A stretch of 64,000 nucleotides of DNA from Clavibacter michiganensis subsp. tessellarius (GTDB lineage Bacteria; Actinomycetota; Actinomycetes; Actinomycetales; Microbacteriaceae). Both the position numbers and the translations under genes were made by a program. The DNA lies in contig NZ_CP040788.1 in the NCBI RefSeq assembly GCF_021922985.1, positions 124,001 through 188,000 of the forward strand. Direction: 5' to 3'. The notes under the pieces are model-generated. The model saw only the letters and a list, made by a program, of their open reading frames with translations. It was not told the DNA's origin and did no database searches. Positions within the stretch are counted from its first letter, which is position 1; each line of letters starts with the position of its first letter. Positions 28,601 to 36,085 of this stretch are shown one piece after another.

Positions 28601-29062
28601 TCAGATGTCGCCGCAGAAGGAGGGCAGGAGGTCCGCGGGCTGGCCGGCGGGGCACGGGTCGAACGTGAAGACCACGAGCGTGCCGAGCACGATGAGGACC
28701 ACCGTGGACGCGACGAGGGCGCCCTTGAGGATCGTCCGGGTGCGGGGCGACGCGGCGTAGTCGTTCACGAGCGTGCGCATGCCGTTGGCGCCGTGGATGA
28801 CCGCGAGCCAGAGCAGCGCGATGTCCCACACCTTCCAGAACGGGTCGGAGAGCTTGCCGCCGACGAAGGCGAAGTCGATGGCCTTGATGCCCTCGCCGTT
28901 GATGAGGTTGACGTAGAGGTGGCCGAAGATGAGCACGACGAGCACGACGCCCGATGCGCGCATGTACATCCAGCCCCACTTCTCCCAGTTGATCCCGCCC
29001 TGGGGGCGCGGACGCGGCTGGCGGGGACGCTCGATGCTCACCTGCTGTGCGATGTCGCTCAT
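28601..29062 (-). CDS. sdhD: Succinate dehydrogenase hydrophobic membrane anchor
   Basis: Small membrane anchor, 153 aa, with three helices: [20 protein letters not shown], a helix near [18 protein letters not shown] (HGANGMR is the usual SdhD pattern with heme or quinone contact), and [19 protein letters not shown]. The N-terminal 30 residues are cytosolic and Pro/Arg-rich. Starts two bases after the sdhC stop. Confidence 0.92.
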   Translation of the reverse strand: MSDIAQQVSIERPRQPRPRPQGGINWEKWGWMYMRASGVVLVVLIFGHLYVNLINGEGIKAIDFAFVGGKLSDPFWKVWDIALLWLAVIHGANGMRTLVNDYAASPRTRTILKGALVASTVVLIVLGTLVVFTFDPCPAGQPADLLPSFCGDI

Positions 29063-29064
29063 GA

Positions 29065-29499
29065 TCAGATCCATCCCGCTTCGCTGAACACGTTCATGAG
29101 GTGGCGCGGCACGAAGCCGGCCATGAGCACGACCCACAGGCCGATGACCACGTAGAACATGAGGCGCTGGTGCTTGGCGCCGAAGCGCCAGAAGTCGATG
29201 AGGATGATGCGCAGCCCGTTGAGCGCGTGGAAACCGATGGCGCCGACGAGGGCGACCTCGCCGATGCCCATGATCGGGTTCTTGTACGTGCCGATGACCG
29301 CGTTGTACGCCTCGGGGCTGACCCGGATGAGGCTCGTGTCGAGCACGTGCACGAGGAGGAAGAAGAAGATGGACACGCCGGTGATGCGGTGCAGGACCCA
29401 CGACCACATGCCCTCGCGGCCCCGGTACAGCGTCCCGGCGGGGACCTTCGGTGCGCGTGAGGCCTGCGGTGCCCGGGTTCCTGCCGTCTTGATGGACAC
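29065..29499 (-). CDS. sdhC: Succinate dehydrogenase cytochrome b556 subunit
   Basis: Heme-binding anchor of complex II, 144 aa, three helices. HRITGVSIFFFLLVHVLDTS carries the Ser/Arg/His quinone-site pattern, and GAIGFHALNGLRIILID provides the axial heme His (His91). GTG start chosen because GGGAGGG lies seven bases upstream and the conserved domain follows a short basic N-terminus. First gene of the operon. Confidence 0.95.
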   Translation of the reverse strand: MSIKTAGTRAPQASRAPKVPAGTLYRGREGMWSWVLHRITGVSIFFFLLVHVLDTSLIRVSPEAYNAVIGTYKNPIMGIGEVALVGAIGFHALNGLRIILIDFWRFGAKHQRLMFYVVIGLWVVLMAGFVPRHLMNVFSEAGWI

Positions 29500-29568
29500 G
29501 GAACGACCCTCCCTGATGCTGGTGCTCCGTGGGCGGAGCCCTTCCGCGCCGTCTTTGCGCGTCCCCCG

Positions 29569-29574
29569 AGTCTA
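29569..29574 (-). promoter_or_regulatory. Candidate -10 box of the sdhCDAB operon
   Basis: TAGACT on the minus strand, about 70 bases before the sdhC start. Confidence 0.45.
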
Positions 29575-29598
29575 CGGCCGGCCCTGCGCGCCCGCCCG

Positions 29599-29612
29599 TT
29601 AGGGGACCCTAA
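29599..29612. promoter_or_regulatory. Palindromic candidate operator upstream of sdhC
   Basis: TTAGGG and CCCTAA flank a 2-base centre (GA). The site is centred about 34 bases upstream of the -10 box, a position suited to an activator or repressor. It is shorter than and does not match the 19-bp DtxR/IdeR box despite similar half-sites. Confidence 0.4.
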
Positions 29613-29620
29613 GCGGCGAC

Positions 29621-29648
29621 GGCCCGTCCGGAGGCGGCGGGACGGGCC
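29621..29648 (-). terminator. Terminator of the glycosyltransferase gene
   Basis: GGCCCGTCC (29621-29629) pairs with GGACGGGCC (29640-29648), nine perfect base pairs with a 10-base loop, abutting the stop codon. Confidence 0.65.
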
Positions 29649-30824
29649 TCAGGCTCCGACGGGCACGGCGTCGGGCGCCGTCGGATCCGCGGAGGCGAGG
29701 GACGACCGGCGGGCGGAGACCGCGCGGCCGTAGTGGCCGATCAGCTCGTCGCCGATGGTGGCCCACGACCGGCCGAGGACCGCCCGGCGACCGGCCTCGC
29801 CCATGCGGAGGCGCATCGGCTCGCTCGCGGCCAGCTCGGCGACGAGCCGGCGCAGGTCCGCGTCCCGCGGCGACGCGGGGTCGAAGAGGAAGCCGTCCCT
29901 GCCGTGGTCGACGAGGTCGATGGGGCCGCCCGCGTGCGGGGCGACGACGGGGAGGCCGGAGGCGTGCGCCTCCTGCACCGTCTGGCCGAAGGTCTCCTCG
30001 GTGCCGGTGTGCACGAACACGTCCATGGCGGCGTAGGCGGCCGCCAGCTCGCGTCCGCCGACGCGGCCGAGCCAGGTGACGGGCATGCCGGCGAGGGCCC
30101 GGCGGGCGGAGGCCTGGCTCGGGCCGTCGCCCGCGATGAGGAAGCGCGCGCCGGGGATGCCGCGGAGCGCCTGCATCCGCTCGAGCTGCTTCTCGGGCGC
30201 GATGCGCCCCACGTAGCCGACGACCGTCTCCCCGCCCGGGGCGACCCGGCGGCGGAGCGCGACCGCGTCGTCCATGGCGCGGTTGCGCGGGTGGTAGCGG
30301 TCGAGGTCCACGCCGCGGCCCCAGCGCGCGACGCGCTCGACGCCCGCGGCGGCGAGGTCGGCGGCCGCGGCGCTCGAGGGCGCGAGGGTCAGGTCGGCGC
30401 CCTGGTGGATCCACCGCACCAGCCGCCACACGGACGGCGCGGTCGCGGCGAGGCCGTTGCGGCGCGCGTACCCGGCGACGTCGGTCTGGAACACCGCGAC
30501 CGAGGGGGTGTCGATGCGGGTGGCGGCGGCGATCGCCTGCGCGCCGAGGAAGAGGGGGGAGGCCGCGTGCAGCACGTCCGGCGCGAAGTCGGTGAGGAGG
30601 CGCAGCACCTGCGGGTTCGGGATCCCGACGGGGAACTGCCGGTAGGCGATGGCGGGGACGCCGTGCACGCGGAAGCCCGCGAACTCCGCCGGGGCCCCGG
30701 CGTCGGGGGCGATCACGAGCACCTCGTGCCCGCGGTCCCGCAGGTGCTCGAGGACACGGCAGACGCTCGTGGTGACGCCGTTGACGGTGGGGAGGAAGCT
30801 CTCGCTGACGACGGCTACGCGCAT
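29649..30824 (-). CDS. Glycosyltransferase family 4 (MgtA-like mannosyltransferase)
   Basis: GT-B fold retaining glycosyltransferase, 391 aa. N-terminus MRVAVVSESFLPTVNGVTTS is characteristic of actinobacterial GDP-mannose-dependent alpha-mannosyltransferases (MgtA group). Donor-site motif in the C-terminal domain: HTGTEETFGQTVQEAHASGL with the conserved E-x7-E, plus GYVGRIAPEKQLE. It probably adds mannose to a cell-envelope glycolipid or lipoglycan at the inner face of the membrane. The divergent neighbour makes GDP-mannose. Start fixed by the MRVAVVSE motif and a -10-like TAGCGT seven bases upstream. Confidence 0.85.
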   Translation of the reverse strand: MRVAVVSESFLPTVNGVTTSVCRVLEHLRDRGHEVLVIAPDAGAPAEFAGFRVHGVPAIAYRQFPVGIPNPQVLRLLTDFAPDVLHAASPLFLGAQAIAAATRIDTPSVAVFQTDVAGYARRNGLAATAPSVWRLVRWIHQGADLTLAPSSAAAADLAAAGVERVARWGRGVDLDRYHPRNRAMDDAVALRRRVAPGGETVVGYVGRIAPEKQLERMQALRGIPGARFLIAGDGPSQASARRALAGMPVTWLGRVGGRELAAAYAAMDVFVHTGTEETFGQTVQEAHASGLPVVAPHAGGPIDLVDHGRDGFLFDPASPRDADLRRLVAELAASEPMRLRMGEAGRRAVLGRSWATIGDELIGHYGRAVSARRSSLASADPTAPDAVPVGA

Positions 30825-30831
30825 GCCCACG

Positions 30832-30837
30832 ACGCTA
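30832..30837 (-). promoter_or_regulatory. Candidate leaderless -10 box for the glycosyltransferase gene
   Basis: TAGCGT, seven bases before the ATG at 30824. Confidence 0.45.
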
Positions 30838-30929
30838 GGCACCGGGCCCGAACCCGCTCCCGTCCCGTCGTGAACGCGCCGTTGCCGGCGCGTGAACTCG
30901 GCGCATCCAGCGGGCTCTCGGCCCTCTAC

Positions 30930-30935
30930 TAGGGT
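30930..30935 (+). promoter_or_regulatory. Candidate leaderless -10 box for manC
   Basis: TAGGGT, six bases before the ATG at 30942. The overlapping GGGTGG could alternatively serve as a weak ribosome site on a longer mRNA. Confidence 0.45.
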
Positions 30936-30941
30936 GGGCCC

Positions 30942-32063
30942 ATGGCCGAGCAGACGAGCGCGATCTCCCGTTTCTACAGCGTGATCCCCGCGGGGGGAGT
31001 GGGCTCGCGGCTCTGGCCACTCTCGCGCGCCGACGCCCCGAAGTTCCTGCACGACCTCACCGGATCCGGTCGCACGCTCCTCCGGGACACGTGGGAGCGC
31101 CTCGCCCCGCTGTCCGGCGAGGACCGGATCATGGTCGTCACCGGCCGCGCCCACCGCGCCGCCGTCGAGGCCCAGCTGCCCGAGCTCGCCGACCTCAACG
31201 TCGTGCTGGAGAGCGAGGGCCGGGACAGCACCGCGGCCATCGCGCTCGCCGCCGCCATCCTCGAGCGCCGGGAGCCCGGCGTCATCATCGGCTCCTTCGC
31301 GGCCGACCACGTCATCGCCGACCCGGACCGCTTCCGCGACACCGTGCGCGAGGCCGTCATCGCCGCGGACGCCGGCTACATCACCACCATCGGCATCACG
31401 CCCACGGAGCCCGCGACCGGGTTCGGCTACATCCACACCGGCAAGGCGCTCAGCATCGCCGACGCCCCGCACGCCCTCGAGGTCGCCTCCTTCGTGGAGA
31501 AGCCGAGCATCGGCGTCGCGCGCGGCTACGTGAAGGGCGGCACGCACCTCTGGAACGCGGGCATGTTCATCGCCCGCGCGGACCGCCTCCTGGAGGAGCT
31601 CGGCCGCACCGAGCCGGAGCTCCTGAAGGGCGTGCTCGAGCTCGCCGAGGCGTGGGACACCGCCGACCGCGGCGTGGTCGTCGACCGCGTCTGGCCGAAC
31701 CTCAAGAAGATCGCCATCGACTACGCGGTCGCCGAGCCGGCCGCCGCGCGCGGGGCCCTCGCCGTGATCCCCGGCCGCTTCGCCTGGGACGACGTGGGCG
31801 ACTTCGCGTCCGTCGCCAAGATGCACTCGAACGGGCGGAAGTCCGACCTCGTGATCCTCGGCGAGGACGCCCGCGTGCTCGCCGACGCGTCGAGCGGCAT
31901 CGTGGTCGCCAACAGCAAGCGCGTCATCAGCCTCATCGGCGTGCGGGACATCGTGGTGGTCGACACCCCCGACGCCCTGCTCGTCACGACGAAGGAGAAC
32001 GCGCAGCGCGTGAAGAGCGTGGTGGACGCGCTCAAGCTCAGCGGCGGGACCGACGTCCTGTAG
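30942..32063 (+). CDS. manC: Mannose-1-phosphate guanylyltransferase
   Basis: Forms GDP-mannose from mannose 1-phosphate and GTP in the cytosol, 373 aa. It holds only the nucleotidyltransferase domain, without the fused isomerase of longer ManC proteins. Signature AGGVGSRLWPLSRADAPKFL at the N-terminus, SFAADHVI metal-binding region, FGYIHTG, and VEKPSIGVA (the FVEKP motif); WNAGMFI and FAWDDVGDF follow. Divergent from a mannosyltransferase-like gene, so product and user are likely linked. Some databases would call this type manB or rfbM. Confidence 0.94.
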   Translation: MAEQTSAISRFYSVIPAGGVGSRLWPLSRADAPKFLHDLTGSGRTLLRDTWERLAPLSGEDRIMVVTGRAHRAAVEAQLPELADLNVVLESEGRDSTAAIALAAAILERREPGVIIGSFAADHVIADPDRFRDTVREAVIAADAGYITTIGITPTEPATGFGYIHTGKALSIADAPHALEVASFVEKPSIGVARGYVKGGTHLWNAGMFIARADRLLEELGRTEPELLKGVLELAEAWDTADRGVVVDRVWPNLKKIAIDYAVAEPAAARGALAVIPGRFAWDDVGDFASVAKMHSNGRKSDLVILGEDARVLADASSGIVVANSKRVISLIGVRDIVVVDTPDALLVTTKENAQRVKSVVDALKLSGGTDVL

Positions 32064-32128
32064 TAACGAACGGGTAACGAACCCCTCCGGGGGTTTCCGG
32101 CGGCCGAGGGCGCTCGGAGCCGCGCCGT

Positions 32129-32134
32129 TAGATT
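32129..32134 (+). promoter_or_regulatory. Candidate leaderless -10 box for the first BMP lipoprotein gene
   Basis: TAGATT, six bases before the ATG at 32141. Confidence 0.5.
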
Positions 32135-32140
32135 CCGGGG

Positions 32141-33217
32141 ATGCCCCGCATCCGCCGCGTCGTCCGCGCCGCCTCCCTGCCCCTCGCCCTCCTGGCCGCC
32201 GCGTCCCTGGCGGGCTGCGGCGCCGCCCCCGATCCGTCCGCCAGCACCACCGCGGGCGCGAGCGGCTACTGCGCCCGCATGGTCACGAACTCCGGCGGCC
32301 TCCAGGACCGCTCGTTCAACCAGTCGAGCTGGGAGGGCCTGCAGCGCGCCGAGCAGGAGCTCGGCATCCAGGCCGACGTGCTCGTCTCCACCTCGGAGAC
32401 CGACCTCGCGCCGAACGTGGAGCAGGCCGTCGGCACGGGGTGCGGATTCATCCTCACCGTGGGCTACGAGCTGGCGGAGGCGACCACCGCGGCGGCCGCC
32501 GAGAACCCCGACGTGCACTTCTCCATCGTCGACGAGGTCGTCGACGCCCCGAACGTGAAGCCGCTCGTCTTCGACACGGCGCAGGCCTCCTACCTCGCGG
32601 GCTACCTCGCGGCGGGCGTCAGCGAGACCGGCAAGGTCGGCACGTTCGGCGGCGGCAACCAGCCGCCCGTCACCCTCTTCATGGACGGCTTCGTCGACGG
32701 CGTCGCCGCGTACAACCAGGCGCACGGCACGAGCGTCCAGGCGCTCGGCTGGGACGCGGCCGCGCAGGACGGCACGTTCACCGGCGACTTCGAGGACGTG
32801 TCGAAGGGCCAGAACACGACGCAGAACCTGCTCGACCAGGGCGCCGACGTGATCATGCCCGTCGCCGGCCAGGTGGGGGAGGGCGCCGCGTCGGCGATCC
32901 TCGCGCACGGCAGCGGCAAGCTGATCTGGGTCGACAACGACGGCTACGACACCCTCCCCGCGGAGTACCGGCCGCTCCTGCTGACGAGCGTGCTGAAGGA
33001 CACCGGGCAGGCCGTGGTCGACATCGTGGGCGACGACCAGCAGGGCACCTTCTCCTCGGAGCCCTACGTGGGGACGCTCGCCAACGGCGGCGTGGGCCTC
33101 GCGCAGTACCACGACCTCGCGGCCTCGGTGTCGCCCGAGCTGCAGTCCGAGCTCGACGCGCTGAAGGCCCGGATCGTCTCCGGCGACGTGCAGGTGAAGT
33201 CGATCTCGACCCCCTAG
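32141..33217 (+). CDS. BMP-family nucleoside-binding lipoprotein (first copy)
   Basis: Solute receptor of the basic membrane protein / PnrA family, 358 aa, anchored by a lipid at Cys26 (lipobox SLAGC). Mature motifs: GGLQDRSFNQSSWEGLQRAE (the family DxSFNQ ligand region), VGTFGGGNQPPVTLFMDGFV and DVIMPVAGQVGEGA. Family members bind purine and pyrimidine nucleosides. A second, similar receptor follows, then the ABC transporter. It has its own promoter and is followed by a hairpin, so it may be transcribed alone. Confidence 0.92.
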   Translation: MPRIRRVVRAASLPLALLAAASLAGCGAAPDPSASTTAGASGYCARMVTNSGGLQDRSFNQSSWEGLQRAEQELGIQADVLVSTSETDLAPNVEQAVGTGCGFILTVGYELAEATTAAAAENPDVHFSIVDEVVDAPNVKPLVFDTAQASYLAGYLAAGVSETGKVGTFGGGNQPPVTLFMDGFVDGVAAYNQAHGTSVQALGWDAAAQDGTFTGDFEDVSKGQNTTQNLLDQGADVIMPVAGQVGEGAASAILAHGSGKLIWVDNDGYDTLPAEYRPLLLTSVLKDTGQAVVDIVGDDQQGTFSSEPYVGTLANGGVGLAQYHDLAASVSPELQSELDALKARIVSGDVQVKSISTP

Positions 33218-33271
33218 CAGAGCCCGTGTTGCCGCGGTGTTTCGGGGCAATCGCGGATCGGCAACGATTGC

Positions 33272-33301
33272 GCCCCCGGCCCCGATCCGGGCGCCGGGGG
33301 C
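33272..33301 (+). terminator. Terminator or attenuator after the first BMP gene
   Basis: Stem GCCCCCGGC (33272-33280) with GCCGGGGGC (33293-33301), nine perfect pairs, 12-base loop, in the 150-base gap between the two receptor genes. Confidence 0.6.
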
Positions 33302-33316
33302 ATTCCCGCGCATGGG

Positions 33317-33322
33317 TAACAT
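33317..33322 (+). promoter_or_regulatory. Candidate -10 box for the second BMP lipoprotein gene
   Basis: TAACAT, about 45 bases before the GTG start. The leader contains the ribosome site TGGAGG. Confidence 0.45.
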
Positions 33323-33367
33323 GAACGCACATCGCCCGGGGGACCCGGGCTGCACCTGGAGGCCACA

Positions 33368-34462
33368 GTGACCATCACCACCCGAAAGGCCGCCCTCGGC
33401 GGTCTCGCCGCCGTCGGCATCACCGCGATCCTCGCGGGCTGCGGCGCCGCCCCCGAGTCGACCGCGGGAGGCACCGGCGGAGCCGCGAAGAGCGACCTCG
33501 TCTCCTGCATGGTCTCCGACTCGGGCGGCTTCGACGACAAGTCGTTCAACCAGCTCGGCTTCGAGGGGCTCACCAAGGGCGCCGAGGCCGCGGGCCTCGC
33601 GACCCCGAAGACCGTCGAGTCGGCCGCCGAGACCGACTTCGCGCCGAACCTCACGAACCTCGCCGACCAGGGCTGCGGCCTGATCGTCACCGTCGGCTTC
33701 CTTCTGGCCGACGCCACCAAGGAGGCGGCCGCGGCCAACTCCGACATCGAGTACGCGATCATCGACGACGCGTCCATCGACGCCCCGAACGTGAAGCCCA
33801 TCACGTTCAACACGAGCGAGGCCGCGTTCCTCGCCGGCTACGCGGCGGCGGCCTACTCGAAGACCGGCACGGTCGGCACCTTCGGCGGCCTGCAGATCCC
33901 GACCGTCACGATCTTCATGGACGGCTTCGTCGACGGCGTGAAGTACTACAACGAGCAGAAGGGCAAGGACGTGAAGGCCATCGGCTGGGACGTCGCGAGC
34001 CAGACCGGGTCCTTCACGGGCGGCTTCGAGGCGAACCCCGCCGCGAAGACCAGCGCGCAGACGCTGATCGACCAGGGCGCGGACGTCATCATGCCCGTCG
34101 GCGGCCCCATCTTCCTCAGCGCCGGCCAGGCGATCCGCGACTCCGGCGACAAGAAGGTCGTCATGGTGGGCGTCGACTCCGACGCGTACGAGACCGCGCC
34201 CGACCTCAAGGACCTCTTCCTCACCTCGGTGCTCAAGGGCATCGACGCGGGCGTCGAGGACGTCGTGAAGACGGCCGCCGCGGACGAGTTCGACGCGAAG
34301 CCCTACGTCGGCACGCTGGAGAACGGCGGCGTCGACATCGCCCCGTTCCACGACTACGAGTCCGAGGTCCCGTCGGACCTGTCCGGCGAGATCGAGACGA
34401 TCAAGGCCGGCATCATCGACGGCTCCATCACCGTCGAGTCGCCCTCGTCGCTGACGAAGTAG
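33368..34462 (+). CDS. BMP-family nucleoside-binding lipoprotein (second copy)
   Basis: 364-aa receptor of the same PnrA/BMP family, lipid-anchored at Cys25 (ILAGC). Ligand motif SGGFDDKSFNQLGFEGLTKG, and VGTFGGLQIPTVTIFMDGFV, DVIMPVGGPIFLSAG and VMVGVDSDAYETAPDL. Closely similar in layout to the first copy, pointing to duplication with possibly different nucleoside preference. GTG start supported by TGGAGG eight bases upstream. A strong hairpin separates it from the ATPase gene. Confidence 0.93.
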   Translation: MTITTRKAALGGLAAVGITAILAGCGAAPESTAGGTGGAAKSDLVSCMVSDSGGFDDKSFNQLGFEGLTKGAEAAGLATPKTVESAAETDFAPNLTNLADQGCGLIVTVGFLLADATKEAAAANSDIEYAIIDDASIDAPNVKPITFNTSEAAFLAGYAAAAYSKTGTVGTFGGLQIPTVTIFMDGFVDGVKYYNEQKGKDVKAIGWDVASQTGSFTGGFEANPAAKTSAQTLIDQGADVIMPVGGPIFLSAGQAIRDSGDKKVVMVGVDSDAYETAPDLKDLFLTSVLKGIDAGVEDVVKTAAADEFDAKPYVGTLENGGVDIAPFHDYESEVPSDLSGEIETIKAGIIDGSITVESPSSLTK

Positions 34463-34475
34463 CATCGAACGCACC

Positions 34476-34507
34476 GCGGGGGGATCGGCAGGCGCCGGTC
34501 CCCCCGC
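34476..34507 (+). terminator. Attenuator hairpin between the BMP receptor and ABC transporter genes
   Basis: GCGGGGGGATCGG (34476-34488) pairs with CCGGTCCCCCCGC (34495-34507), 12 of 13 positions including one G-T pair, loop 6. It would give more receptor mRNA than transporter mRNA. It also leaves no room for a ribosome site before a GTG at 34511. Confidence 0.7.
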
Positions 34508-34543
34508 CGCGTGTCCACCCGACCCACCGAACGGATTGATCCG

Positions 34544-36085
34544 ATGAAGCTCGAACTGCGGGGCATCACCAAGCGCTTCGGCGCCCTGGTCGCCAACGAC
34601 CACATCGACCTCGTGGTCCAGCCGGGGGAGATCCACTGCCTCCTGGGCGAGAACGGCGCCGGCAAGTCCACGCTGATGAACGTGCTCTACGGCCTGTACC
34701 AGGCGGAGGAGGGCGACATCCTCCTCGACGACGAGGTGGCCCGGTTCGCCGGACCCGGCGACGCGATGGCCGCCGGCATCGGCATGGTGCACCAGCACTT
34801 CATGCTCATCCCCGTCTTCACGGTCGCGGAGAACGTCATGCTCGGCCACGAGGAGACGAAGCTCGGCGGCCGGCTCGACCTGGCGGGGGCCCGCGCGAAG
34901 GTGCGCGAGATCTCCGCCCGCTTCGGCTTCGACGTGGATCCCGACGCTCTGGTCGACGACCTGCCCGTGGGCGTGCAGCAGCGCGTCGAGATCATCAAGG
35001 CGCTGTCGCGCGACGCGAAGGTGCTCGTGTTCGACGAGCCGACCGCCGTGCTCACGCCGCAGGAGACCGACGAGCTCATGGTCATCATGAAGCAGCTGCG
35101 GGACGCGGGCACGGGCATCGTCTTCATCACCCACAAGCTGCGCGAGGTGCGCGAGGTCGCGGACCGCATCACGGTCATCCGGCTCGGCAAGGTCGTCGGC
35201 GAGGCCGAGCCCACCGCCAGCAACGCCGAGCTCGCCTCCCTCATGGTCGGTCGGAGCGTCTCGCTCACGGTCGCGAAGGCCGCGGCGACGCCCGGCGACG
35301 CGGCCCTCGTCGTGCGCGACCTCACGGTGGTGGACGCGGCCGGCCAGGTCGTCGTCGACGGCGTGAGCTTCGAGGTGCACGCGGGGGAGATCCTCGCGAT
35401 CGCCGGCGTGCAGGGCAACGGCCAGACCGAGCTGACCGAGGCGATCCTCGGGCTCCAGGCGCGCGTCACCGGCACCATCGACCTCGACGGCACGCGCCTC
35501 ACGGGCCGCTCCGTGCGCCGCGTGCTCGACGCGGGCGTGGGCTTCGTGCCCGAGGACCGCAACGAGGACGGCCTCGTCCCCGAGTTCACGATCGCCGAGA
35601 ACCTCATGCTCGACCGGTCCGACAGCCCGCCGTTCGTGGTGGCCGGATCCCTGAAGCTCGCCTACCTCGACGAGTTCGCGCGCGACCGCGTGCGCGAGTT
35701 CGACATCCGCACTCAGGGCATCGACACCCACGTCGGGCGCCTGTCCGGCGGCAACGCGCAGAAGGTCGTGCTCGCGCGCGAGCTCAGCCGCGAGCTGCGG
35801 CTCCTCGTCGCCGCGCAGCCCACGCGCGGCCTCGACGTCGGGTCCATCGAGTTCGTGCACACGCGCGTCGTCGAGACCCGCGACCGCGGCCTGCCGGTCA
35901 TCGTCGTCTCCACGGAGCTCGACGAGGTCGCGGCGCTGGCCGACCGGATCGCCGTGATGTACCGCGGCGGCATCGTCGGCATCGTCCCGGGCGACACCCC
36001 GCGCGACGTGCTCGGCCTGATGATGGCCGGCGAGGTCCCCGCATCCGTCCCCACCCCCACGACCGCCGGAGGGCGCACCGCATGA
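34544..36085 (+). CDS. Nucleoside ABC transporter ATP-binding protein
   Basis: Double-domain ATPase of the nucleoside/sugar (RbsA/YufO) class, 513 aa. First half: Walker A GENGAGKST (35-43), degenerate signature LPVGVQQRVEI, Walker B VLVFDEPTAVL, and ITHKLREV. The second half starts about residue 250 with GVQGNGQTEL, then LSGGNAQKVVLARELS and AAQPTRGLDVGSIEFVH. The second Walker A lacks the canonical Gly-Lys-Ser, as usual in this class. The ATG is preferred to a GTG 33 bases upstream that would sit at the foot of a hairpin; neither has a strong ribosome site. Confidence 0.93.
   Translation: MKLELRGITKRFGALVANDHIDLVVQPGEIHCLLGENGAGKSTLMNVLYGLYQAEEGDILLDDEVARFAGPGDAMAAGIGMVHQHFMLIPVFTVAENVMLGHEETKLGGRLDLAGARAKVREISARFGFDVDPDALVDDLPVGVQQRVEIIKALSRDAKVLVFDEPTAVLTPQETDELMVIMKQLRDAGTGIVFITHKLREVREVADRITVIRLGKVVGEAEPTASNAELASLMVGRSVSLTVAKAAATPGDAALVVRDLTVVDAAGQVVVDGVSFEVHAGEILAIAGVQGNGQTELTEAILGLQARVTGTIDLDGTRLTGRSVRRVLDAGVGFVPEDRNEDGLVPEFTIAENLMLDRSDSPPFVVAGSLKLAYLDEFARDRVREFDIRTQGIDTHVGRLSGGNAQKVVLARELSRELRLLVAAQPTRGLDVGSIEFVHTRVVETRDRGLPVIVVSTELDEVAALADRIAVMYRGGIVGIVPGDTPRDVLGLMMAGEVPASVPTPTTAGGRTA

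Noticed and set aside
29599..29612. DtxR/IdeR iron box upstream of sdhC
   Set aside because: The canonical box is about 19 bp with a longer centre; this dyad is 14 bp with a 2-base centre, so only a generic operator is called.
34511..34543. Upstream GTG start for the nucleoside ATPase gene
   Set aside because: It lies four bases after a strong hairpin with no ribosome site; the conserved domain begins exactly at the ATG at 34544.
31721..35860. Minus-strand open frame of about 1380 codons across the nucleoside transporter region
   Set aside because: It is antisense to manC, two BMP genes and the ATPase gene, all of which have clear family motifs. Its own translation is His/Arg/Val/Glu-biased low-complexity sequence.
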